64,000 bases of DNA, from positions 124,001-188,000 of the forward strand of contig BPGO01000004.1 in assembly GCA_026003075.1 (NCBI GenBank), written 5' to 3'. The notes under the pieces were generated by a model. That model had not been told where the DNA came from, ran no database searches, and was given only the letters and a program-made list of their open reading frames with translations. This stretch comes from Fimbriimonadales bacterium (GTDB lineage: Bacteria; Armatimonadota; Fimbriimonadia; Fimbriimonadales; GBS-DC). Positions 53,778 to 62,262 of this stretch are shown here, piece after piece. The position numbers were made by a program, and so were the translations under genes. Numbering within the stretch: the first letter of the stretch is position 1; every line of letters begins with the position of its first letter.

Positions 53778-54157
53778 AACGCCTCTTTCGGCGCAACAGC
53801 CCCCCACCCTTAGATCGCAAACAGGTGTTGCGTCTCTACCCCCTGCGCAATGCGGCTGTCCAGTACGAACAAGGGGATGACGGCGTGTGCATCTTGATTG
53901 TGCCCGTCAAACCGCGTGGGCTTTTCGGCTGGTTTAGCAGGATTTTCAAGTTGCCCCACGAACATCGAATCGAACTCGATGAAATCGGCAGCACGGTGTG
54001 GTCGCTGTGCGATGGTCGGCATCATGTCGATGCGATTGTCCAGCGGCTCACGCAGCAGTATAAGTTGGAGCGGCGCGAGGCGGAGTACTCGCTGTTCGCC
54101 TTTTTGAATACGCTCTCGCGCCGTGGGTTTATTGCGTACTCGAAGAAACGGCTATGA
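53768..54157 (+). CDS. PqqD-like peptide-chaperone (RRE-type) domain protein
   Basis: A 129-residue protein. The C-terminal 90 residues match the PqqD winged-helix fold: LDEIGSTVWSLCDGRHHVDAI, then VQRLTQQYKLERREAEYSLF and FLNTLSRRGFIAY. This fold binds leader peptides of ribosomally made peptides in many RiPP pathways. No radical-SAM enzyme or precursor peptide is nearby. It overlaps genes on both sides: the upstream protein by 10 nt and the FtsX-like permease by 4 nt (ATGA). Confidence 0.7.
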   Translation: MLLKRLFRRNSPPPLDRKQVLRLYPLRNAAVQYEQGDDGVCILIVPVKPRGLFGWFSRIFKLPHEHRIELDEIGSTVWSLCDGRHHVDAIVQRLTQQYKLERREAEYSLFAFLNTLSRRGFIAYSKKRL

Positions 54158-54780
54158 ACGCAACGAAGTCAGGTCAGGGCGCGATACGCAAGCAGGTACA
54201 GCTACCGCTTTCTGTAGCGTTTCGGATTAGCCTGCTGAATATCCGGGTGCGTTTCCTTCGGGCGTTGATTACGGCGGCGGGCGTGATGCTCGGGATTGCG
54301 TTTTTCACCGCCGTGCGCGCCGCGGCGCTCTATGCCCCTCCCCTCAACCCCAACGACCCCGCCGCGCTGGAAACCGCCACGCGCCAGACCTGGCTCGTGG
54401 TTATGAGCCTCCTGATGTCCACCGTCGGTATCTCGAACTCGATGCTGATGGCTGTCACCGAGCGCTACAAGGAAATCGGCACGATGAAGTGCTTGGGCGC
54501 GCTCGACTCGTTCATCGTGAAACTGTTCTTTTTGGAGTCGGGCATGCTGGGCATCGTCGCTTCGGTGATTGGCTTTCTGGTCGGCTGGGGACTGGTATTT
54601 TTGATTAATCTGTTCCGTTTAGGTTCCAGTGTGTTCAGCGCAGCGACGCCGATGGAACTTTTGGTGCTATTGGGTCAGGCGATGGGGGTGGGCGTGGTGG
54701 TGACGGTCGTTGCCACGATTTTGCCTGCAATCCGCGCGGCGAAGATGCCTCCCGCGGCCGCGTTGCGCGTTGAGGTGTAA
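54154..54780 (+). CDS. Short FtsX/MacB-type ABC permease
   Basis: A 208-residue membrane protein. SVAFRISLLNIRVRFLRALITAAGVMLGIAFF is the first helix region; near residue 85 MSLLMSTVGISNSMLMAVTERYKEIG with KCLGALDSFIVKLFFLES is the typical FtsX core, followed by two more helices and TILPAIRAAKMPPAAALRVE. The large periplasmic domain between helix 1 and helix 2 is reduced to about 20 residues, and the protein is half the usual length. The ATPase partner is not adjacent. Confidence 0.75.
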   Translation: MNATKSGQGAIRKQVQLPLSVAFRISLLNIRVRFLRALITAAGVMLGIAFFTAVRAAALYAPPLNPNDPAALETATRQTWLVVMSLLMSTVGISNSMLMAVTERYKEIGTMKCLGALDSFIVKLFFLESGMLGIVASVIGFLVGWGLVFLINLFRLGSSVFSAATPMELLVLLGQAMGVGVVVTVVATILPAIRAAKMPPAAALRVEV

Positions 54781-54787
54781 GGGGTAT

Positions 54788-57700
54788 CTAAAACGGCTTG
54801 CGCCACTCCAGCACGAGCCGCTGCTGGTCGCGAGGGATGCTGGGGTCGGGGCGGCGTTCGTAGTGCGTCCACTGGAAGCCGAACATCAGGAAGTTTTCCG
54901 AATCCAGCTTGCGTTCGGTGGAGAGGAAGAAGGTGTGCGCGATGCCGTTGCGCTCGCCAAACCGTTCCGCATCTACGCGATAGCCCACGCTGTATTGCAG
55001 GTTGTCGCTTTGGTTCGCGCTGAGGGTGAGACCGCCGCGCCGCGTGCGCCGATTCTGTTGGTCGTTCCACTCGATGCGATAGTCGCCGCGCAGGAAGATA
55101 CGGGGCGTCCAACGCCACTCCATGCCCCATGCCGAGAAGCCCGTCGGCTGCAGCACACTGCCCAGCACGACCTGCGCGTTCGCTTGCTCGGGGTGCGTCT
55201 GGAACTCGTGCGTGAGAGTGAATCGACCATCCAGTTTATAGGAGATATTGTAATTGCGCACAAGGAACAGCCTACCGTCTTGATAGGTGCGGGTTTTATA
55301 GTGCAGGCGGTAGGTGAGCTGTGGATGGGGCGGCGATTCGAGTTGATAGTAGCGATCTATGGCGCGTCCCTGACCGGGCACATACAGCCCCACATAGCCG
55401 CCGGCGAGTTTATGGCGAAGGGCAATGGCTTGCGCCGTGAAGTGCTTGTTCTCCTGTTGCCACGCGCCGCGGTCGGCAAGCGCGCCATAGCGGAAGTCGA
55501 ACTGCAACGCCTGCAAGCCGAGGAAGTTGAACGGTTTGGCGCTCTGGATCACCACTTGGCTCTGGGCGCGGGTGTTGGTGCGGTCGATGCGCTGTTCTTG
55601 GTAGGCGCCGCCGATACTTAGCACACCAAAAGCGGTCTGGGTCAGCCCCGCAGAAAGCAGGCGCGTACCGTTTGCGCCCTCTTTGGCGTTGCGTGTCTCG
55701 GAGAAGGTCAGTTTTGTATCCTGCGTAATGGCGTATTCCAACCCGAATTGCTGGGCGCTCTCATCGGGCGCGCCTTCACGGTTCGCTTCCATATGGGCAA
55801 ACTGGAGTTTCGTGCGTGGGTTGAGTGTGTACGCGGTCTGGTAATGCCGATAGCGTTCGCTGGGCACGCCTGTGGCGTTGGTGCGCCGCTCCTCCAGCGC
55901 GAGATTCAGGTTCCGAATCGCCGCAGTGTTGAATCGCCAGAACTCGGTGTCTTGATAGAGTGGGTTCGCCAGTGTGCCGCCGATGCGTCGCCGCTCTTGA
56001 TAAGCGTTCAGTTGCCCCCAGCCCAGTTGGTATTGCAAGTCGTTGCGCTCATATTCGTCTTGGTAGAGCCGCTCGATGATTTTGTCCGATTCGTACTCGT
56101 CCTGTTGGCGTCCGAAGGTGAGGGTTTTGAACGGCTGCCATACGAATCGGTAGCGTTGACGGCGGTTGTCGATATTCTCCAGGGGGTTGCTCGCGCCGAA
56201 TCCGAACAGCTCCAGTTGGAAGTTCTGTGCGGGGCGTAGTTTCGCCGTCCAGTCGTGCTGGTTATAGCCGCGCAGTTGGGCGAAAAAGTCGCGTTCGGGG
56301 TCGGCGAGGTCGTGCGCCCGCGCGAAGTCGGCGTCCACTTGGCGCTGGTTATAGTGCAGCTCCAGCACGGGATGGATGAGGCGTGCGCTCATGCGGTAGA
56401 GCCCTGCCCCGATTTCGCGCACACGCATCTGCGAGAACGCCAGTCCGAACTGTTTCGTGGTGATGGCGGCATCCCAGTCGAAGCGGTGGATGCCCTGCTC
56501 GTTGTGGAACAGCATCTGCTCGATGCGGGTGAGGTCGCGCAGGCGTCCGAAGGTGGGGCTGATGTTGCGCTCGTGCAGGCGCAGTTGCAAATTAGGGGTG
56601 CGCAGTTGCCACTGTACACCCTTGAGTTCGCCCTCGCCTGCATGGTTCACGGTCTCGTAGCGACGCATCTGCAGGCTCATCGCTTTGGAGGGTTTGACCT
56701 CCACACGCTGTAGCGTGCGCTCCAAGCCCTGTTCGCGCATCAGCAGGGGGAGGTCGTGATTGGGGTCAAAGGGCACAGCGTTCGCAGTATCGTGGAACTG
56801 GCGCACCTCTTCCACCAACTGCTGATGCTCTTGAGGCGCAAGGTTGGGCAATTTGCCAAAGTCGGGCGACACGGAACGGTGCATGTGTTCCACGACCACA
56901 TGTTCCGTCTCGATTTTAATCTGTTCGCGCTCCAATTGCCCCGTGGGCGCGCGAATTTCCTGTTCCACAGCGGCGAGCTTGAAGTTCGGCTGCGTGATTT
57001 CGAGTTGGGTTTGGTCACGGCTCATGCCGACTTCGCGAGCCAGTTGCCCTTTATCGGCTTCGGCAAGGTCGCCAAATCGCGTGAATCCCTCGCCCACGCG
57101 CTGCTGCATGCGCGAGGCTTTGAGCCACGGGGTCTCCAGCGCGTAGACATCGCGTTCCAGTCGCGCGCCGCCCTGCTTGAGCAAGAGTTGGTCGAACTTC
57201 AGCGTGCTGTTCGGCGCAACCTGGAGGCTGGAGCCAAGTTGCTCGCGCACCAAGCCACGCTCGCGTTGCCAGTCGCCTTTTTGTGGGTCGCCCAAGTCTT
57301 TGAATCGTTGGAACTCGGCGTCGGCTTCGCGTCGTGCCCAGTTTAGGTTTAGCCAGTTGCTCTTAAACTGCCAACCCTCTTGCTTAATGTCGCCCTTATC
57401 GTCTTGGATGCGCAACTGCGATTGTTGCAGCGACGCGCTCCCCATATTCAGCCCAATGGCGTAGTCGTAGCGTTTGATGCCCTTCTCGCGCTCCCACGCG
57501 GCGATTTGGTTCGCATCCAGCCCGCTCTGCATGCCGAGCATTTTTTGCGCGGAGAATCCCTTACCGATATCCTGATAGTTCGCCTGAATTTGGAGCGCGC
57601 CGGCGTTCATCTGGAGTTGCTGCACAACGAACTGCGTGGTCTCAGACGGGGCGATGGACGCGCGGTGCGAGTCGCGCCCGTTCGGCGCCGCGTAGGCGTT

Positions 57701-58267
57701 GACCGCCTCCCGTGAGCCGATAAAGAAGTAGCCCTGCAGGCTGCTCCCGCTCCCAAAACGCAGAGCGTTTTGCACGCCATACGCGCTGAGACGATACGCC
57801 ACGCCTTCCTTGGTGGTCTCTGTGACGCCGGGCGTATAGAGCGCACTGAGATTACCGCCTTGCCCAAACGAGAGGGAAAGGATGGGCAGCGCCCCCACCA
57901 CACTCTCGCGCTTGCCCTTCGGATCATATCGATAGTAGACCTGAATTGTAGAGAGGCGGCTCACAGGCTGCGCGAAGGCGAGGTTGCCTGAGGCGTAGTC
58001 GAACCAGTAGTCCAGATCGCGCTGCAAGCGTTTGCCGTCCACATAGACCGATTCCGAGTAGGGGATTACTGGAGCATAGCGGGTCATATAGCCGCCGCGC
58101 GTGCCGTTGCCAGGAAGGAGATCGGCAGTCGCTTCGCCAATCACTTTTGAGGCGGTGGGCGTGGCCGATTTCGCCGCGCCGTTCAAATCTAAGAGCGGCA
58201 CCGCATTCTCTTGCGCCCAACCGCTGAGCGCAAGTCCCAACAGCCCCACCAGCGCGAAGCGTCTCAT
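54788..58267 (-). CDS. Large envelope beta-protein with a repeated D-L/E-G motif
   Basis: A 1159-residue exported protein. Signal peptide MRRFALVGLLGLALSGWAQ. Residues about 45-125 (SESVYVDGKRLQRDLDYWFD, YASGNLAFAQPVS, IQVYYRYDP) look like a small Ig-like or S-layer-linked module. From 230 to about 680 a motif with the pattern F-x-R-x-x-D-L, eight to ten residues, E-x-G-x-x-R recurs about six times, linked by beta strands. The final 450 residues are strand-rich with many Tyr/Arg/Gln (YEYERNDLQYQLGWGQ, LSYRLHYKTRTYQDG-like) and end in LVLEWRKPF, as in outer-membrane barrels. The likely location is the outer membrane; no family is recognised. Confidence 0.6.
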   Translation of the reverse strand: MRRFALVGLLGLALSGWAQENAVPLLDLNGAAKSATPTASKVIGEATADLLPGNGTRGGYMTRYAPVIPYSESVYVDGKRLQRDLDYWFDYASGNLAFAQPVSRLSTIQVYYRYDPKGKRESVVGALPILSLSFGQGGNLSALYTPGVTETTKEGVAYRLSAYGVQNALRFGSGSSLQGYFFIGSREAVNAYAAPNGRDSHRASIAPSETTQFVVQQLQMNAGALQIQANYQDIGKGFSAQKMLGMQSGLDANQIAAWEREKGIKRYDYAIGLNMGSASLQQSQLRIQDDKGDIKQEGWQFKSNWLNLNWARREADAEFQRFKDLGDPQKGDWQRERGLVREQLGSSLQVAPNSTLKFDQLLLKQGGARLERDVYALETPWLKASRMQQRVGEGFTRFGDLAEADKGQLAREVGMSRDQTQLEITQPNFKLAAVEQEIRAPTGQLEREQIKIETEHVVVEHMHRSVSPDFGKLPNLAPQEHQQLVEEVRQFHDTANAVPFDPNHDLPLLMREQGLERTLQRVEVKPSKAMSLQMRRYETVNHAGEGELKGVQWQLRTPNLQLRLHERNISPTFGRLRDLTRIEQMLFHNEQGIHRFDWDAAITTKQFGLAFSQMRVREIGAGLYRMSARLIHPVLELHYNQRQVDADFARAHDLADPERDFFAQLRGYNQHDWTAKLRPAQNFQLELFGFGASNPLENIDNRRQRYRFVWQPFKTLTFGRQQDEYESDKIIERLYQDEYERNDLQYQLGWGQLNAYQERRRIGGTLANPLYQDTEFWRFNTAAIRNLNLALEERRTNATGVPSERYRHYQTAYTLNPRTKLQFAHMEANREGAPDESAQQFGLEYAITQDTKLTFSETRNAKEGANGTRLLSAGLTQTAFGVLSIGGAYQEQRIDRTNTRAQSQVVIQSAKPFNFLGLQALQFDFRYGALADRGAWQQENKHFTAQAIALRHKLAGGYVGLYVPGQGRAIDRYYQLESPPHPQLTYRLHYKTRTYQDGRLFLVRNYNISYKLDGRFTLTHEFQTHPEQANAQVVLGSVLQPTGFSAWGMEWRWTPRIFLRGDYRIEWNDQQNRRTRRGGLTLSANQSDNLQYSVGYRVDAERFGERNGIAHTFFLSTERKLDSENFLMFGFQWTHYERRPDPSIPRDQQRLVLEWRKPF

Positions 58268-58276
58268 GCGAACCCT

Positions 58277-59131
58277 TTATTTCAAATCGACGGTGACAAT
58301 CGGCACGAAAAAGCGTCGCGCGTTCGAGTCGCGGCGTGTTGTACCAGAAATTTGTTGTCGATCCTCTTCGCGCAGTTGTTGGTTGAGTTGCTGTAGCCAG
58401 TTGCTCAGGTCGCGCGTTGCGGTCGTCACGGGGCGCGCAGGTGCACTCACGGTAATCGTTTCGGTCGGAGTGGTGGTCGGGTTCAGCTCACTGGGTTCCG
58501 CGACTTCCGTGACGATAACGGGCGGGGTGGATACGGTCTGCGTAAAGCGGGGTGTGGAATCGCTAACCACGATAGCGGTTGACGATGGCTCTGGGATGCT
58601 GGGCACGGGGCTGATCCGTGTCTGCGGTACCCAGCGTGGCGACAGCGAGGCGGTGCGATACGACGGTGCAGACTGCAAAACAATCACCAGCGGTGCAAAT
58701 GGGAAAGACTCCTGAACGGTATTGTGCATCGGCGCGGCAGGAACGGGAATGGTCTCCTGCACCTGCGGTGTGAGGATGCTCGTGAAAGTTTCACGCGCAG
58801 GTTGCGGGCGGGGCAGCGTGAGCCAGCCAAGCAAGAGCGCGACGCCCAACGCAGGCGCCAGCACACGCCAGCCGGGAATCAAGCGGCGGGCAAAACGGCG
58901 ACGGCGCGTTGTGGACGCCAAAATCCGCTCCCGCAAGTAAGGCGGTGGCAACTCCCGTGGCAACCGACGCACGCCCTGACCCACGGCTTGCCACAGTGCC
59001 ACCGTCGCACGGCACGACTCGCAACGCGACAGGTGCGCCGTCACCGCGTTCTCGTCGAACGGGTTCAGCACCCCGTCCACATAAAGACTTAACTTCTCCT
59101 CCCATTCGGGGCAGTGCAGCGTTTTGCCCAT
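58277..59131 (-). CDS. Anti-sigma-factor-like membrane protein with zf-HC2 domain
   Basis: A 284-residue protein. The N-terminal zinc-binding anti-sigma domain has Cys7, His33, Cys37 and Cys40 in AHLSRCESCRATVALW. A membrane helix (VLAPALGVALLLGWLTL, about 90-106) separates it from a 170-residue periplasmic part rich in Pro, Thr and Ser (TPPVIVTEVAEPSE, TTTPTETITVSA). Zf-HC2 proteins sequester ECF sigma factors until an envelope signal arrives. The sigma gene normally lies just upstream; here there is none, so the partner is remote or the protein has another role. It is 9 nt upstream of the large envelope gene and co-directional, which suggests co-expression. Confidence 0.75.
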   Translation of the reverse strand: MGKTLHCPEWEEKLSLYVDGVLNPFDENAVTAHLSRCESCRATVALWQAVGQGVRRLPRELPPPYLRERILASTTRRRRFARRLIPGWRVLAPALGVALLLGWLTLPRPQPARETFTSILTPQVQETIPVPAAPMHNTVQESFPFAPLVIVLQSAPSYRTASLSPRWVPQTRISPVPSIPEPSSTAIVVSDSTPRFTQTVSTPPVIVTEVAEPSELNPTTTPTETITVSAPARPVTTATRDLSNWLQQLNQQLREEDRQQISGTTRRDSNARRFFVPIVTVDLK

Positions 59132-59530
59132 AGGTGCGCCTCTATTCTCTTAGACGGCGATACAGTATAATTGTACCGCCTAACGGAGGGATTTTGTGGA
59201 AGGGTGTTCGAAAAAGCAGCTTTCACACCGACCACCCAGACCAAACACACAACATCACCCCCACCCAACCCCGAACCAACCCCACCAAGTTCCACAACAC
59301 AAACACACCCCCCATACCTGCCCCCCTTGCCAATATCCCAACACCACCGCCTTCCCATGCGAGCGTTGCGTCCGTATCTGCTCCCCGCGAAACCAGCGCG
59401 TGGGGAAGGTCGCCACATCCCCCACCCAACACCGTCCACGCATAGAGGGGAGCCGCACCTTTGTGATAGAGTAGTGCCTGCCCCTAATCGGTTGAATCTC
59501 GCCGTGGCGTAGGGTATAATTAAAGGCGTT
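59132..59530. other. Intergenic stretch with MITE-end match and strand-asymmetric A/C-rich tract
   Basis: GGGTGTTCGAAAA at 59202-59214 repeats the outer end of the element at 18482-18604. From about 59221 to 59345 the plus strand is almost devoid of G (ACCACCCAGACCAAACACAC style), so purines and pyrimidines are strongly partitioned. Short overlapping open frames here are low-complexity and not credible genes. A TATAAT at 59515-59520 serves the tRNA. Confidence 0.5.
59515..59520 (+). promoter_or_regulatory. -10 box of tRNA-Gly
   Basis: A perfect TATAAT ends 10 nt before the first base of the tRNA. Confidence 0.55.
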
Positions 59531-59605
59531 GCGGGAGTAGCTCAGGGGTAGAGCATCGGCCTCCCATGCCGAGGGTCGCGGGTTCGAATCCCGTCTCCCG
59601 CTCCA
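59531..59605 (+). tRNA. tRNA-Gly (anticodon CCC)
   Basis: Acceptor GCGGGAG with CTCCCGC, D-stem GCTC/GAGC, anticodon stem TCGGC/GCCGA with loop CTCCCAT giving anticodon CCC, T-arm GCGGG-TTCGAAT-CCCGT, discriminator T and encoded CCA (59603-59605). It reads GGG codons. Confidence 0.95.
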
Positions 59606-59641
59606 TTTAAGTTCACAATCGCTCCGACTCTGAACCACCGT

Positions 59642-60175
59642 TCAGTAAAAACCCGTTCCACGCCCCTTGGCATGCTGTCTTTTTCGCGCGTTTGTATCTT
59701 GAAGCGACCATCCGATCACCCCACCCACTACCCCACACGCAGGTGCAAGCATCAGATATGCCCTGACAAGAGTCGGAATTATCATATCCCACGCCCGGTA
59801 CTGCCACATGTCGGCGTACACTAACAGCAGCGCGTACGCCATCGGAGGAGTCAGGAACATATAAAGCATCGCCGCGATGACCCCCGACTTGATGAAGGCG
59901 CTTCGTGCCGACAGGCGTGCCACCCAGCGCGCTGCGATTAATGCTCCCGGACTCACCAACACCATTCCCACTATCGGCGCGATGTTGAACGCGCCCAGCG
60001 CGTACCAGCGCGGCAAATCGCGCAGCGTCGGGGGATAACCTTGCACACTCCAAAACACACTGAGCCATAGCGGGAACACTGCCCAGAACAGCACCCCCGC
60101 CCCCAGCGTGCGCGCAACAATCCCCAGGAACACGCCTGCCCAACGCCCGACGCGCCCCTTAACGCCCCCGGCCAC
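59642..60175 (-). CDS. Membrane protein with four predicted helices
   Basis: A 177-residue integral membrane protein. Helices are visible at TLGAGVLFWAVFPLWLSVFW, AFNIAPIVGMVLVSPGALIA, SGVIAAMLYMFLTPPMAYALLLVYADM and ACGVVGGVIGWSL, with a basic C-terminal tail. It starts at GTG 60175 and overlaps the end of the small membrane gene upstream by 17 nt. Family not recognised. Confidence 0.6.
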   Translation of the reverse strand: MAGGVKGRVGRWAGVFLGIVARTLGAGVLFWAVFPLWLSVFWSVQGYPPTLRDLPRWYALGAFNIAPIVGMVLVSPGALIAARWVARLSARSAFIKSGVIAAMLYMFLTPPMAYALLLVYADMWQYRAWDMIIPTLVRAYLMLAPACGVVGGVIGWSLQDTNARKRQHAKGRGTGFY

Positions 60176-60356
60176 GCTTGCGCTCCTCCTGCAGGCGGTA
60201 CAGCTCCATCAGTGCGGAGAACGGGTCTAAGGGGTTGCGCTCTCGTTCGGCGTCTAACTCCGCCAAACGCTCGTTAATGCGCCGGCTGAGTCGTACCGCC
60301 GAGTAAATCAGCAGCGCGATTATCCCGAAGCATATGATCACAAAGGGGACATTCAT
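60159..60356 (-). CDS. Small membrane protein with coiled-coil tail
   Basis: A 65-residue protein: one membrane helix ([21 protein letters not shown]) followed by a charged amphipathic tail [21 protein letters not shown] and [19 protein letters not shown] 60356 overlaps the ruvC stop by 4 nt (ATGA), so it is translationally coupled. It may scaffold something at the membrane. No family recognised. Confidence 0.65.
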   Translation of the reverse strand: MNVPFVIICFGIIALLIYSAVRLSRRINERLAELDAERERNPLDPFSALMELYRLQEERKRGRGR

Positions 60357-60844
60357 GGCTTGGCGAGTTTCAGCATCGTTGCATGGTGGGCATGACAAAG
60401 AGCGATGGCGAGCGCATCCGCAGCGTCATCGGGTTTGGGAACGCTTTCCAGTCCAAGCAAGCGTTGTACCATCGTCTGCACCTGTTTTTTATCGGCGCCG
60501 CCATAACCCGTCACCGCTTGTTTGACCTGCAACGGGGTGTATTCGCGCCATTCAACGCCCGCTTCCGCGGCGACCAACAGCGCGATACCCGCCGCACGCG
60601 CCACCTGAATCGCCGTGCGTCGGTTCGTGCTGAACAGCAGCTGCTCCGTCGCCAGCGCATCGGGCTGGTATTGCGCCACCAGCGTGCTTAGACCCCGATA
60701 GAGCGTCAGTAACCGTTCGTGACCAGGCTGCGTCTTGGGCGTCTCGATCACCCCATACGCCAGCGCACGATAGCGATTGCCCGTCTTCTCCAGCACACCG
60801 TAGCCCATCGTCGCTGTGCCCGGGTCAACCCCGAGAATAATCAT
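60353..60844 (-). CDS. ruvC: Crossover junction endodeoxyribonuclease RuvC
   Basis: Resolves Holliday junctions in recombination and repair. The 163-residue product has the RNase-H-like core with catalytic Asp7 in [15 protein letters not shown], Glu67 in ATEQLLF, and the Asp cluster near 140-143 in [14 protein letters not shown]. The KKQVQ segment before it is also typical. ATG 60844 is chosen because the conserved MIILGVDPG begins there; an in-frame start at 60913 adds an unconserved leader. ruvA and ruvB do not follow. Confidence 0.95.
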   Translation of the reverse strand: MIILGVDPGTATMGYGVLEKTGNRYRALAYGVIETPKTQPGHERLLTLYRGLSTLVAQYQPDALATEQLLFSTNRRTAIQVARAAGIALLVAAEAGVEWREYTPLQVKQAVTGYGGADKKQVQTMVQRLLGLESVPKPDDAADALAIALCHAHHATMLKLAKP

Positions 60845-60921
60845 CTCTATCCTCAATTCAATCGGATAGGGCAGTTTCCTGCAGAGAAGGGGCAAAACGC
60901 GATTTAGGTACACTTTCTGCT

Positions 60922-61803
60922 ATGGCACGCGACCCGAAACCGCTCAAAGCGAAGTTAGACGCGATTTGTGAAAAGTTTCGCGGTGTGATGGGCTACAGCC
61001 TCTACCACACCCAACATAACCACCGCATCGACTATCGCGGCGATACGATTTTCCCCACCGCCAGCACAATCAAGGTCGCCGTGATGAGTAAGGCAATGGA
61101 AGAGATCGACGCAGGACGCCTGGGCTATGCGGACAAACTGCCCATCACCCCCGACGACATTCGCGAAGGCTCTGGATTGCTGCAGTTTTTCAAGGAGAAC
61201 CAGTCGGTGGAAGTAAAGATGCTGCTCCACCTGATGATTACTGTGAGCGACAACACGGCGACGATAATGTTGGCGCGGCGTCTGGGCACCGTGGAGGTGA
61301 ACCGTCATCTGGAGCGGCTCGGCTTGCGCAACACGAAACTACTCGCGCTGCACCCCCCCGATGACGCCGAACTCAAAGCCCTGCGCGAGAAATGGGGCAT
61401 GGGCATGTGTACCCCCAACGAGATGGTGCAGTTGCTGGACGCCATTCGCACGGGGCGCGCCGCCTCACCCGCCGCATGCGAACGGATGCTACGCATCATG
61501 AGCCATCAATATTATGATGACCTGATCGGCAGTTCGGTACCCCCGTGGGTGGTGGCATGTCTTAAGTCCGGAGCGGTGAACCGCTCGCGTTCCGATGTGG
61601 GGATTGTCTATGCGCCGTCGGGAACTTACATCCTTGCGGTGTATACTAAAGAGAACGAGGACACGCGCTGGACGCCCGACAACGAGGGCGAGGTCGCGAT
61701 TCGTGAGGTCGCGCGCGAGATATGGCGATTCTACCACCCACGCGACCGATGGCGACCGCCCAAAGGCGCCGAGAAACTCGCCGTGGGCTACGGAGGAGGC
61801 TAA
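60922..61803 (+). CDS. Serine beta-lactamase-fold protein (class A-like), probably cytoplasmic
   Basis: A 293-residue protein with the three penicillin-binding signatures: Ser48-x-x-Lys51 in FPTASTIKVAVM, Ser109-Asp110-Asn111 in ITVSDNTATIM, and Lys215-Ser216-Gly217 in ACLKSGAVNRS. The layout is class A. However, no signal peptide is present, and the omega-loop Glu166-x-x-Asn motif needed for deacylation is not evident. It may therefore be a cytoplasmic beta-lactamase-like hydrolase or peptidase rather than a resistance enzyme. It is the first gene of a coupled set with lepB and NUDIX. Confidence 0.75.
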   Translation: MARDPKPLKAKLDAICEKFRGVMGYSLYHTQHNHRIDYRGDTIFPTASTIKVAVMSKAMEEIDAGRLGYADKLPITPDDIREGSGLLQFFKENQSVEVKMLLHLMITVSDNTATIMLARRLGTVEVNRHLERLGLRNTKLLALHPPDDAELKALREKWGMGMCTPNEMVQLLDAIRTGRAASPAACERMLRIMSHQYYDDLIGSSVPPWVVACLKSGAVNRSRSDVGIVYAPSGTYILAVYTKENEDTRWTPDNEGEVAIREVAREIWRFYHPRDRWRPPKGAEKLAVGYGGG

Positions 61804-61806
61804 GCC

Positions 61807-62262
61807 ATGAGCGCCGCCGACACGATGGAACGCCGAAACGCCAACACACGCTTGCTGATGCTGCTGACCCTCTTCGGGCTAATCACGCTCTTTTTCGCGT
61901 TGAACTTTCGCGTCGTGGTGGTGAACGGTCCCTCTATGGAACCGACCTACAAAAACGGCGACCGCTTGCTCATGACCACTGCCTATTGGCTCTTCGGCGA
62001 GATTAAAAAAGGGGATGTCGTCGTCGTGATGCGCCCATCAGGGGAGCTGCTTATCAAGCGCGTGGTTGCACTTCCCGGCGATCAAGTGCCCCGCGACTAC
62101 TGGTCGCCTCTGGTCTACATGATGGGAGGGCGCGTTCCCGAAGGGCATATCTTCGTCGTAGGCGATAACCTGGAACACTCGGAAGACAGTCGTCAGATTG
62201 GGGCAATCCCCATGAGGTATGTACTGGGCAAAATCGTCGGCGGCTGGAGGGAGGTGCCGTGA
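61807..62262 (+). CDS. lepB: Signal peptidase I
   Basis: Cleaves Sec and Tat signal peptides at the periplasmic face. The 151-residue product has one N-terminal membrane helix (LLMLLTLFGLITLFFAL, residues 16-32), the nucleophile Ser43 in GPSMEPTYKNGD, the general base Lys84 in LLIKRVVALPGD, and the box E VVGDNLEHSEDSRQIGAIP. It is at the short end for this family, as in Gram-positive-type enzymes. It begins 3 nt after the beta-lactamase-fold gene. Confidence 0.93.
   Translation: MSAADTMERRNANTRLLMLLTLFGLITLFFALNFRVVVVNGPSMEPTYKNGDRLLMTTAYWLFGEIKKGDVVVVMRPSGELLIKRVVALPGDQVPRDYWSPLVYMMGGRVPEGHIFVVGDNLEHSEDSRQIGAIPMRYVLGKIVGGWREVP

Noticed and set aside
59134-59512. Short overlapping open frames in both strands
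   Set aside because: Low-complexity products (His/Thr/Pro or Gly/Val rich) caused by the A/C tract.
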